A stretch of 24,173 nt of DNA, taken from positions 1 through 24,173 of IMG/VR virus record IMGVR_UViG_3300009684_000171. One strand, written 5' to 3'. Positions 13,536 to 19,047 of the stretch are shown here, piece after piece. Positions within the stretch are counted from its first letter, which is position 1; every line of letters starts with the position of its first letter. Under the pieces are notes generated by a model. It was not told where the DNA came from. It made no database searches and saw only the letters and a list, made by a program, of their open reading frames with translations. The stretch is from a virus. Made by a program: the position numbers and the translations under genes.

Positions 13536-14222
13536 ATGTACAAAAAAATTACTCATACCATAGTGGAAGAACATTTTGACCACCCCATGGCCGCGGAGAT
13601 CAAGGACCGTATGGAAAATTGCTCACCAACACCACCAGCAATGGCTGTTAACTTTGCTCAGGCAATCAAGTTTAGACTAGATGCTAGAACTTATTTTTCT
13701 GCACTACAGACCAAGGTAAGAAATCTTATCACTGATCTAGTTGAACCCAAAGACGAAGCTACTTCTGCTGTAAAATTAACTGATGTAGTTGATACTATCA
13801 ATAGATTGGGTTCAGTGGCAGCCATCTATTATGGAACTGCTGCTGGCGATCAACTGGCCACTCTGTTAAAAGATTTTGCATTGGCAGCGGCGGCACATGT
13901 TGGGATATTAAAAGCCAACGGTGATGCAACTGCGGCTAAAGCCAAATGTGCAGAAACCATTGCTGCAATTGCCAAATTTCTAAGCACCGCAAATCCTGAA
14001 TTTTGGCCAGCAACCGCAGTTACTGCCATCTTTACTGACTATTCTGATGCATTATTGGCACAGGCCGCTGCATTGATCAAGAAAGATGCCACAGCAGCAG
14101 TTGATGCAGAAAACACACAGCATGATGTTATCATGGGCAACACAATGGGCAAGGTAGGATTAGCTGATGTATTTGCCACTGGAATCATTAGACAATTTCC
14201 TGATCAATTCTCATTTAGATAA
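13536..14222 (+). CDS. Paralogous phage protein (MYKKI family), 228 aa, copy 2
   Basis: ATG at 13536 follows AAAGGAAAAATAAA, the same leader used by the genes at 7459 and 8242. It begins MYKKITHTIVEEHFDHP and matches the 9276 protein at its N-terminus, at FRLDART, at YYGTAAG and at the C-terminal GLADVFATGIIRQFPDQF. The middle is more Ala-rich and helical than in copy 1 (LAAAAHVGILKANGDATAAK). Copy 2 is followed by a small Cys-rich coiled-coil gene just as copy 1 is followed by a coiled-coil/membrane gene. Function is unknown; its position in the fibre cluster suggests virion assembly or structure. Confidence 0.82.
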   Translation: MYKKITHTIVEEHFDHPMAAEIKDRMENCSPTPPAMAVNFAQAIKFRLDARTYFSALQTKVRNLITDLVEPKDEATSAVKLTDVVDTINRLGSVAAIYYGTAAGDQLATLLKDFALAAAAHVGILKANGDATAAKAKCAETIAAIAKFLSTANPEFWPATAVTAIFTDYSDALLAQAAALIKKDATAAVDAENTQHDVIMGNTMGKVGLADVFATGIIRQFPDQFSFR

Positions 14223-14226
14223 TATT

Positions 14227-14403
14227 ATGTTTTTAAGACGTCAATGTTTTAAACACTTAGATGGACACTTGCACACTTGCAAGTGTTGCCAACGCTTTGA
14301 ACAACGATATGACATGCTAGCTGAAAGAATGTCAATGTTGGAACTGGCAACATCTGAATTTTTAAAACCAAAAAAAAAACTCACAACAACCAGTCCGGGC
14401 TGA
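14227..14403 (+). CDS. Small Cys-rich coiled-coil protein, 58 aa, possibly the N-terminus of the peptidase
   Basis: ATG at 14227 lies four bases after the previous stop. The product starts MFLRRQCFKHLDGHLHTCKC, giving a His/Cys cluster, and continues CQRFEQRYDMLAERMSMLE, which resembles the LLCGQRYGMLSDRLDRIE segment of the 9996 protein. It then runs through a Lys-rich stretch coded by an A10 tract and stops shortly after. If one A of the tract were lost or skipped, the frame would continue through SQQPVRADLYDSRDIIYQST into the peptidase, giving one protein of about 295 residues. Stand-alone function is therefore uncertain. Confidence 0.6.
   Translation: MFLRRQCFKHLDGHLHTCKCCQRFEQRYDMLAERMSMLELATSEFLKPKKKLTTTSPG
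14370..14379 (+). other. A10 tract at a reading-frame junction
   Basis: Ten consecutive A at the 3' end of the 14227 gene. Loss of one A (in the template, by transcriptional slippage, or as an assembly error here) joins that ORF in frame to the papain-like peptidase, which otherwise lacks a normal start. Confidence 0.6.
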
Positions 14404-14449
14404 TCTATACGACTCAAGAGATATAATTTATCAATCTACTGGTAAACAG

Positions 14450-15115
14450 TTGAGAGATCATGTTGATTTGAGAGAGTGGGCAAGTCCCATAGAGGAACAG
14501 TCCAGGCTGGGTAGTTGTGTTGGCAATGCCATAGTGGGTGCCTACGAGTTGTTGCTCAAGAAAGATTTTCCAGAAGAATTTTGCGATCTTAGTAGATTAT
14601 TTGTCTACTACAATGCACGGTTAATCGAAGGTACACCCGCAGTGGACAGTGGCGCTTATCTTAGAGATGGTATCAAGGCAGTTAGACAGAATGGAATTTG
14701 CCAGGAAAGCATCTGGCCCTATGATATCAAAAACTTTGCTGTAAGGCCTGGTGCAGCGGCCTACCTTGATGCACTACATAGAAATATTAAAAATTACCAT
14801 AGGCTAATCGGCACTGATCAGGTACTGGATGCATTGAACGACAATAGACCAGTGGTGCTGGCCTTGGATGTGTTTGATACGTTTGAATACATCAATTCCA
14901 TAAACAGTGTAATATCCATGCCCAAGCAATTCGAAACTGATCCTGGCGGACATGCTGTGTGTCTGGTGGGATATGATCTATCACGCCAGATGGTTTTGGC
15001 TAGAAACAGTTTTGGTCTAGAATGGGGTGATTCAGGATACTTTTGGATTCCGTTTGAATACTTACAAGCGCATACCTTGGATCAATGGGTGTTTGACATT
15101 GAACTGGCAAAATAA
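14450..15115 (+). CDS. Papain-like (C1 family) cysteine peptidase
   Basis: Numbered from a TTG at 14450, the catalytic residues are Gln17 and Cys23 in IEEQSRLGSCVGNA, His168 in DPGGHAVCLVGYD, and Asn186 in LARNSFGLEWGDSGYFWIP. This is a full papain-fold set. TTG is a poor choice of start: the same frame is open back to 14366, and its DLYDSRDIIYQSTGKQL stretch resembles the usual segment before the VDLR.W.SPIEEQ motif in bacterial and phage C1 peptidases. There is no ATG or GTG in that extension. Expression may therefore depend on slippage at the A10 tract. Phage C1-type peptidases are thought to mature virion proteins or modify the host; the target here is unknown. Confidence 0.82.
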   Translation: MRDHVDLREWASPIEEQSRLGSCVGNAIVGAYELLLKKDFPEEFCDLSRLFVYYNARLIEGTPAVDSGAYLRDGIKAVRQNGICQESIWPYDIKNFAVRPGAAAYLDALHRNIKNYHRLIGTDQVLDALNDNRPVVLALDVFDTFEYINSINSVISMPKQFETDPGGHAVCLVGYDLSRQMVLARNSFGLEWGDSGYFWIPFEYLQAHTLDQWVFDIELAK

Positions 15116-15128
15116 TATTGATTATTTG

Positions 15129-15158
15129 TTGACTTTGTATAGTCAAGGCTGTTATTAT
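15129..15158 (+). promoter_or_regulatory. Palindrome overlapping a promoter-like sequence
   Basis: TTGACT (15129-15134) and AGTCAA (15141-15146) form a perfect 6-base-pair inverted repeat. The first arm could be a -35 box for TATTAT at 15153-15158 (18-base spacer). If so, transcription would begin at about the ATG at 15164, making a leaderless message. A hairpin or operator is equally possible. Confidence 0.4.
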
Positions 15159-15163
15159 TAACT

Positions 15164-15400
15164 ATGACACAATACACTTTTAAAGACTCAACCCTACCCG
15201 ATCCCATAATATCTTTTGCTGGGCCGTTTGAACGCAATATTACATTCATCATAGGCGGCACCTCTGAAATACTCAAAATTACAGAAGACGGTTTTTATGT
15301 CAGGGGCAAAAAAGTTCCAGTAGATGAGGAAGAAGGTTTGGTCGTGTATTGTGCTTTTAAACAATTTTTAGTGCATCATGCACTTACTAAGGACTGGTAA
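15164..15400 (+). CDS. Small phage hypothetical protein, 78 aa
   Basis: Residues 20-50 (FAGPFERNITFIIGGTSEIL, then KITEDGFYVRGKKV) followed by an acidic stretch and YCAFKQFL match, from memory, a small protein of unknown function repeatedly found in T4-like cyanophages and relatives (pattern I.F.IG...EILKI..DGF.V.GK.V). The ATG has only a distant AAGG (15145-15148), so initiation may be weak or leaderless. No membrane helix. The gene is followed one base later by the 57-residue gene. Confidence 0.75.
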   Translation: MTQYTFKDSTLPDPIISFAGPFERNITFIIGGTSEILKITEDGFYVRGKKVPVDEEEGLVVYCAFKQFLVHHALTKDW

Positions 15401-15401
15401 T

Positions 15402-15575
15402 ATGAACAACCAAAAAATCTCATACACAATCAAATGGTCACAACAGTATCCTACTGATTATATTACCATTGATTTACGCAAGGTAAATGAAGAATTAATT
15501 GAAGAAAAATTAAAATCAAAAGAACAATTTCCAGAAGCACTGGAAGTGATCAACATGATTAGGAACAAAAAATGA
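15402..15575 (+). CDS. Small hypothetical protein, 57 aa
   Basis: ATG at 15402 has an AAGGA site (15389-15393) eight bases upstream, inside the previous gene; an in-frame ATG at 15378 is rejected for lack of a site. The product starts MNNQKISYTIKWSQQYPTDY and ends in a charged helix (EELIEEKLKSKEQFPEAL). The stop overlaps the next ATG (ATGA at 15572). Family unknown. Confidence 0.65.
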   Translation: MNNQKISYTIKWSQQYPTDYITIDLRKVNEELIEEKLKSKEQFPEALEVINMIRNKK

Positions 15576-15748
15576 ATAGTATTAAAGAATGGTTTAAACG
15601 TAATCAAACTCCAATTACATTGTTTATCATTGGCTGGATGACTGTTAGCGGAATTGAATCTCTAGTTGTAGGCAATTACATTTGGGCAGTAATTTACTTT
15701 TTATGTGTCTATCTTAATTTTATGAATCTTGGTGAGAAATCAGCATGA
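15572..15748 (+). CDS. Small membrane protein, 58 aa
   Basis: A 58-residue gene linked by ATGA overlaps to both neighbours (15572-15575 and 15745-15748). The product starts MNSIKEWFKRNQTP, a basic amphipathic head, followed by hydrophobic segments at about 15-30 (ITLFIIGWMTVSGIES) and 33-50 (VGNYIWAVIYFLCVYLNF). That fits one or two membrane helices. The tight coupling supports a real gene; its role is unknown. Confidence 0.65.
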   Translation: MNSIKEWFKRNQTPITLFIIGWMTVSGIESLVVGNYIWAVIYFLCVYLNFMNLGEKSA

Positions 15749-16403
15749 CAACACTAATAGATTTTTTAACAAAATTAAAAACCACTGGGTTAAGCATCAA
15801 TACCATATATGATATTGGAGCATGTAACGGAGTGTGGAGCCAAGAAATAAAAGGTAATGTTTTTCCAAACAGTGAATTTATAATGTTTGAAGCAAATGCT
15901 GCACATACCAACCAATTAAGGAATACCGGATTAAAATATTTTCAATCTATATTATCAAATCCTGGAAGAGAATATGTTGAATTTTATACAAGGAATGGCA
16001 CAGGAGATAGCTATTACAAAGAAAATTCAACACATTATGATCATATAACTAGCACACAATTACCATGTACTACTCTTGATAAAATCATAGCAGAACATAA
16101 TCTTCCTAAACCTGATTTTATTAAATTAGATACACAAGGTTCAGAACTTGATATATTAGCAGGTGCTGAGAGTGTTATTATACAACAAAATTAATCTATA
16201 CCGAATGCCCAATTACTCAGTATAATATAGGGTCTCCAAATATAAATGATTATTTGGAATATTTTAAATCAAAGGATTTTTTACCTATAGATATACTAGA
16301 AATTCACAAAGCAGAAGAATTGCTAATTCAAGTAGATATAATGTTTATGAAAAAAGAATATAAAGAACAAATTTTTGGAAAGAGCATTACTCATAGACTA
16401 TGA
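15745..16403 (+). pseudogene. FkbM-type methyltransferase, broken by a one-base frameshift
   Basis: The first frame (149 residues, stop at 16192-16194) has the SAM-binding motif YDIGACNGVWS (residues 22-32), the acidic FEAN at 48-51, and the FkbM hallmark KLDTQGSELDILAGAE (127-142). It stops at IIQQN. The -1 frame then continues without a break to 16403 with KLIYTECPITQYNIGSPN, DYLEYFKSKDF and ILEIHKAEELLIQVDIMFMK, the normal C-terminal part of this family. One extra A in the AAAA at 16187-16190 restores a 219-residue enzyme of usual length. FkbM-type enzymes O-methylate sugars or small molecules and are common in polysaccharide loci. The site is not a canonical slippery heptamer, so this is either a recent mutation or a sequencing error. 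Confidence 0.82.
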
Positions 16404-16420
16404 GTAATTATTAATAAATT

Positions 16421-16612
16421 ATGACAACTACAGCAACATCTTGGACAATTACAGTAGAAGAAGATCCAGAAACTGGCGATCTATTGCTACCCTTACCTGA
16501 TGACTTTTTGGCCACGCAAGGATGGGTTGAAGGCGACGTTCTAGACTGGACGGATAATCTAGACGGTTCGTGGTCTATATCAAAAGTTGATAATCCAACC
16601 AACTTGACATAA
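16421..16612 (+). CDS. Small AbrB-like phage protein, 63 aa
   Basis: The product reads SWTITVEEDPETGDLLLPLP, then DDFLATQGWVEGDVLDWTDN, DGSWSISK. From memory this pattern (W.V.VEEDPE.GDL.LPLP, GW.EGD.L.W, DG.W...K) belongs to a small family frequent in cyanophages and other T4-like phages, with the swapped-hairpin AbrB/MazE-type look. AbrB-like proteins bind DNA or act as antitoxins, but no toxin gene is adjacent. The ATG lacks a clear ribosome binding site. A strong promoter for the next gene (-35 box at 16604) overlaps its last codons. Confidence 0.78.
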   Translation: MTTTATSWTITVEEDPETGDLLLPLPDDFLATQGWVEGDVLDWTDNLDGSWSISKVDNPTNLT

Positions 16613-16632
16613 TTGCAAGATTCATGTATAAT
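16604..16632 (+). promoter_or_regulatory. Sigma70-type promoter of the UV endonuclease gene
   Basis: Perfect TTGACA at 16604-16609, a 17-base spacer and perfect TATAAT at 16627-16632, in the same TGTATAATTAGTACT context as the promoter at 641. It is 28 bases from the 16661 start. Confidence 0.85.
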
Positions 16633-16660
16633 TAGTACTCAGTAATTAATAAAGAGTACT

Positions 16661-17683
16661 ATGAAACGAATTGGTTTTGCATGTAAATGGTTGAATGATC
16701 CCAGCGAATGTGGTGGCATGAAAGTAAATGCTGTGGATCGAGATCTAAACGGACGCAGCACTACTATGCGCTGGCTGCGTGAACATGCCGCCGAAGCCGA
16801 ACAGCGTCAGTGGGATATTATGAATCACAACGCAACCGCAGCACTCAACATGGTTGAGCGAGTAGGAAGTTTGGCTCCAAATCTGCGTATGGTGAGGTTA
16901 GGTAGTGAAATGCTGCAAGGATATACACACGAGGATTGGATCCCATTTTGGAAACAGGCTGATGTGCAAGCACATTGCGAAAAAATCTTTGCTCCTGTAG
17001 GCGAGGCTGCACGTAGACTGGATGTTAGACTAAGTTTCCATCCCGGACAATTCTGTGTGTTAGCAAGTGCTAATCCTGGAATTGTGGAGCGTAGTATTTT
17101 AGAATTTGAATATCACGCTGACATGGCTCGTTGGATGGGATATGGAAAGTCTTTTCAAGATTTTAAAATCAATGTACACATCAGTGGTCAACGCGGACCT
17201 GAAGGTTTTAGAGAAACCTACAGCAAACTCAGCAACGAAGCAAGAAATTGCATCACAATTGAAAATGAAGAAAACTCTTGGGGATTAGATGATTGTCTTA
17301 CTATTAGCGACTTGGTGCCTATCGTTCTGGATGTGCATCACCATTGGATCAAAACAGGAGATTACATCTCACCCTTGGACAGCCGTGTTGATCGCGTGGT
17401 TCAGTCTTGGCGTGGTGTCCGGCCTACTATGCACTATAGTGTCAGCCGTGAAGATTACCTCGTGGATCATGACACTGATGTAATGCCAGATTACAAATTG
17501 TTGTTAGAAACCGGATATAAAAAACAGAAGATGAGAGCTCATTCAGATTTTATGTGGAATAGTAGTGTTAACGAATGGGCATTAAGTTTTCTCAACACAC
17601 ACGATATTATGGTAGAAGCTAAAGGTAAAAATTTAGCCAGTTTTGCTTTGGCAGAACAAGCCCAACAATTAGGACTGTTGTAG
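16661..17683 (+). CDS. uvsE: UV damage endonuclease (UvsE/UvdE)
   Basis: A 340-residue TIM-barrel endonuclease of the UvdE family, which nicks DNA 5' to pyrimidine dimers and other lesions and starts alternative excision repair. Visible motifs in order: IGFACKWLN at the N-terminus, LSFHPGQF (His127), NVHISG (His173), ITIENEE (Glu201/203), LDVHHHW (Asp224 to His228), TMHYS (His258), AHSDFMW, and VEAKGKNLA near the end. These supply the His/Glu/Asp metal ligands of the family. Phages of photic waters often carry it to repair their own genomes. It has its own strong promoter. The opposite-strand HNH gene overlaps its 3' end by 15 bases, but the C-terminus looks complete. Confidence 0.94.
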   Translation: MKRIGFACKWLNDPSECGGMKVNAVDRDLNGRSTTMRWLREHAAEAEQRQWDIMNHNATAALNMVERVGSLAPNLRMVRLGSEMLQGYTHEDWIPFWKQADVQAHCEKIFAPVGEAARRLDVRLSFHPGQFCVLASANPGIVERSILEFEYHADMARWMGYGKSFQDFKINVHISGQRGPEGFRETYSKLSNEARNCITIENEENSWGLDDCLTISDLVPIVLDVHHHWIKTGDYISPLDSRVDRVVQSWRGVRPTMHYSVSREDYLVDHDTDVMPDYKLLLETGYKKQKMRAHSDFMWNSSVNEWALSFLNTHDIMVEAKGKNLASFALAEQAQQLGLL

Positions 17684-18244
17684 CATCCATCCTTTTACAG
17701 ATTTATATCTGCCTTTTAATAATTCACATATATTACCTTGATTTAGATCGTACGTTTTTATTAGATCGTATCTAGTAGCACTGAGAGTTATTCCTGTTTT
17801 TTTGTTATACCAGTTATATATTGTATGATCAAACATCCAATGCTTCTGTCCGTGTTGATCTATTTTTTGGAAATTATGTTTGCCCTCTTTTACCAATTTA
17901 TTAGTACCGGCACGAAACCCTTCTACTGCCTGAGATTTAATCGTGGCATAAACTCTGGATGTTAACGGTGTATTATATCTTTGGTGATTTTTATGACTAG
18001 ACCTCATCATAACAAGTGCCATACACATTTTCATCTTATGTTGGCCTTCTGTCATTTTAGTTAATAGCCAGTGGCATATAAAATGTTCTCTAGCGGTAAG
18101 AGCAACTATATTAAATTTTTTATTAGATCCGCCCAGACTTTTTGGAATAATATGATGACGCTCAGTATAGCCTTCTATATTTCTATTCTGGGCAGAAGAA
18201 ATGATAGAATTATACCATCGGGTATACTTGTTTTGTAAATACAT
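17669..18244 (-). CDS. HNH homing endonuclease
   Basis: A minus-strand gene of 191 residues from ATG 18244, behind AAGGA in a leader shared with the GIY-YIG gene. A longer in-frame start at 18304 would translate the conserved leader itself and is less likely. The HNH motif is RHHIIPKSLGGSNKKFNIVA (first His pair and the Asn), then LTAREHFICHWLL with the final His. The C-terminal part (about 140-188) has the same kind of DNA-recognition module as the GIY-YIG enzyme: a strand, a helix-turn-helix (LIKTYDLNQGNICELLKGRY) and an SVKGWM end. It would spread by cutting endonuclease-free relatives, probably near uvsE. Its 3' end overlaps uvsE by 15 bases without disrupting it. Confidence 0.92.
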   Translation of the reverse strand: MYLQNKYTRWYNSIISSAQNRNIEGYTERHHIIPKSLGGSNKKFNIVALTAREHFICHWLLTKMTEGQHKMKMCMALVMMRSSHKNHQRYNTPLTSRVYATIKSQAVEGFRAGTNKLVKEGKHNFQKIDQHGQKHWMFDHTIYNWYNKKTGITLSATRYDLIKTYDLNQGNICELLKGRYKSVKGWMLQQS

Positions 18245-18245
18245 A

Positions 18246-18273
18246 GCTGATAGTTCCTTATAAACTGTTAGAG
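18246..18273 (-). repeat. Homing-endonuclease leader repeat, copy 2
   Basis: Identical over 28 bases to 5364-5391 and placed identically, with the HNH ATG one base further away. On the minus strand it contains TTTATAAGGA and ends ATCAGC. Upstream, a small stem (GTCC...GGAC) can form, comparable in place with the stem in copy 1, and both have CGCG about 20 bases before the repeat. Confidence 0.85.
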
Positions 18274-18321
18274 CTGATGGTCCCTGCCAGGACGCGATCG
18301 GCACTTTTATTTAGTTATAAG

Positions 18322-18341
18322 AAGCCCCAGTTAAGGGGCTT
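18322..18341 (-). terminator. Probable terminator of the Lys/Pro-rich gene
   Basis: AAGCCCC (18322-18328) and GGGGCTT (18335-18341) form a 7-base-pair GC-rich stem with a 6-base loop, nine bases beyond the stop of the minus-strand gene. The tail on the minus strand (CTTATAAC...) has only a weak T content, so efficiency is uncertain. Confidence 0.55.
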
Positions 18342-18350
18342 GCCAAAGAA

Positions 18351-18680
18351 TCAAACCTTCTTTGATTTAGAAGATTTAACTACTGTTAGTTTAGGAGCAG
18401 TCTTGGGAGCCCGGGCTTTTGCTGGGGCTTTTTCTTTAACTGTCTTAACAGGTTTCTCTGCAACCACTGTTTTAGGAGTGCGTGGTTTGCGAGGTTTTTT
18501 AACAGGCGTTGCAATTTCGGCGGCAACTGGTTCTGCTTTGACTTCTGGTAAAACTGTGGGCACAAGTGGAATTATTGTAACAGCAGGCGGCTCAGGCAGC
18601 TTATATGGGGCAGAAACTAATTGAGGCTGTGCCGCAGTAGCTGGCTTGCCTACAAAGAATTCTTTGATTTTTTTGAACAT
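18351..18680 (-). CDS. Lys/Pro/Ala-rich basic protein, 109 aa
   Basis: Starts at ATG 18680 behind AAAGGAAATAAA, the house-style leader. An amphipathic N-terminus (MFKKIKEFFVGKP) is followed by a Pro/Val-rich neutral part and, from about residue 60, histone-H1-like basic repeats (VKKPRKPRTPKTVV, then KAPAKARAPKTAP, ending SSKSKKV). No folded domain is evident. Such tails bind nucleic acid or acidic partners; DNA condensation or packaging is a reasonable but unproven idea. It is followed by a hairpin at 18322 and is the only non-endonuclease gene on the minus strand. The reverse strand is also open here because of the repeats. Confidence 0.75.
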   Translation of the reverse strand: MFKKIKEFFVGKPATAAQPQLVSAPYKLPEPPAVTIIPLVPTVLPEVKAEPVAAEIATPVKKPRKPRTPKTVVAEKPVKTVKEKAPAKARAPKTAPKLTVVKSSKSKKV

Positions 18681-18718
18681 TTTATTTCCTTTAGAATAAT
18701 GTGTATATATTTAACATC

Positions 18719-18726
18719 GATAAATA
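18719..18726 (+). promoter_or_regulatory. T4-type late promoter-like octamer
   Basis: GATAAATA, 43 bases before the ATG at 18769, between divergent genes. It matches the NATAAATA form known for late promoters of T4-like cyanophages. Two similar octamers precede the next fibre genes (19011 and 22194). Confidence 0.5.
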
Positions 18727-18768
18727 CCTATGTGAAAAAAACTGTCACCAACATATTGGAAAATGTAA

Positions 18769-18993
18769 ATGTCTAACAATGCACTAGAAAATATCGTAGA
18801 AATAGAAGAATACGAAGAAGATAATGAGTTAGATCGTGATGATTTTTCTTTTATCATTGGTCCAGATGGTAACTTAAAATCTATGCTAATTCCCGAACAC
18901 CTAATGAAAGACCCCCCGGAAGAGGTCAAAATGATTCTAGAAATGTTTGGCATTGATGATTTACACCAGATAGGCAATAGAATACTGCATTAA
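18769..18993 (+). CDS. Small acidic phage protein, 74 aa
   Basis: The first 25 residues are strongly acidic (ENIVEIEEYEEDNELDRDD). The core FSFIIGPDGNLKSMLIPEHL followed by PPEEVKMILEMFGIDDL resembles, from memory, a small unnamed protein family of T4-like phages (D.SFII..DGNLK...LP.....P..V..IL..FGI.D). No membrane helix or catalytic motif. A late-promoter-like octamer lies upstream and another between this gene and the tail fibre at 19048, so it probably belongs to the late set. Confidence 0.72.
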   Translation: MSNNALENIVEIEEYEEDNELDRDDFSFIIGPDGNLKSMLIPEHLMKDPPEEVKMILEMFGIDDLHQIGNRILH

Positions 18994-19010
18994 TTCTCTG
19001 GGCGGGTTTC

Positions 19011-19018
19011 GATAAATA
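19011..19018 (+). promoter_or_regulatory. T4-type late promoter-like octamer plus small hairpin
   Basis: GATAAATA lies 29 bases before the 19048 start. Directly after it, CTATAA (19021-19026) and TTATAG (19033-19038) can form a 6-base-pair stem next to the AGGAAA ribosome binding site. Confidence 0.55.
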
Positions 19019-19047
19019 CTCTATAAACTATGTTATAGAGGAAATCC

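Noticed and set aside
16183-16196. Programmed -1 frameshift in the FkbM-type gene
   Set aside because: The sequence around ACAAAATTAA does not form the X XXY YYZ heptamer in the reading frame, and no stem-loop was evident just downstream; a simple one-base loss is more likely.
18277-18624. Plus-strand open frame opposite the Lys/Pro/Ala-rich gene
   Set aside because: It starts in the HNH leader, has no ribosome binding site, and its composition is the mirror of the basic repeats; the minus frame has the typical leader and a hairpin after its stop.
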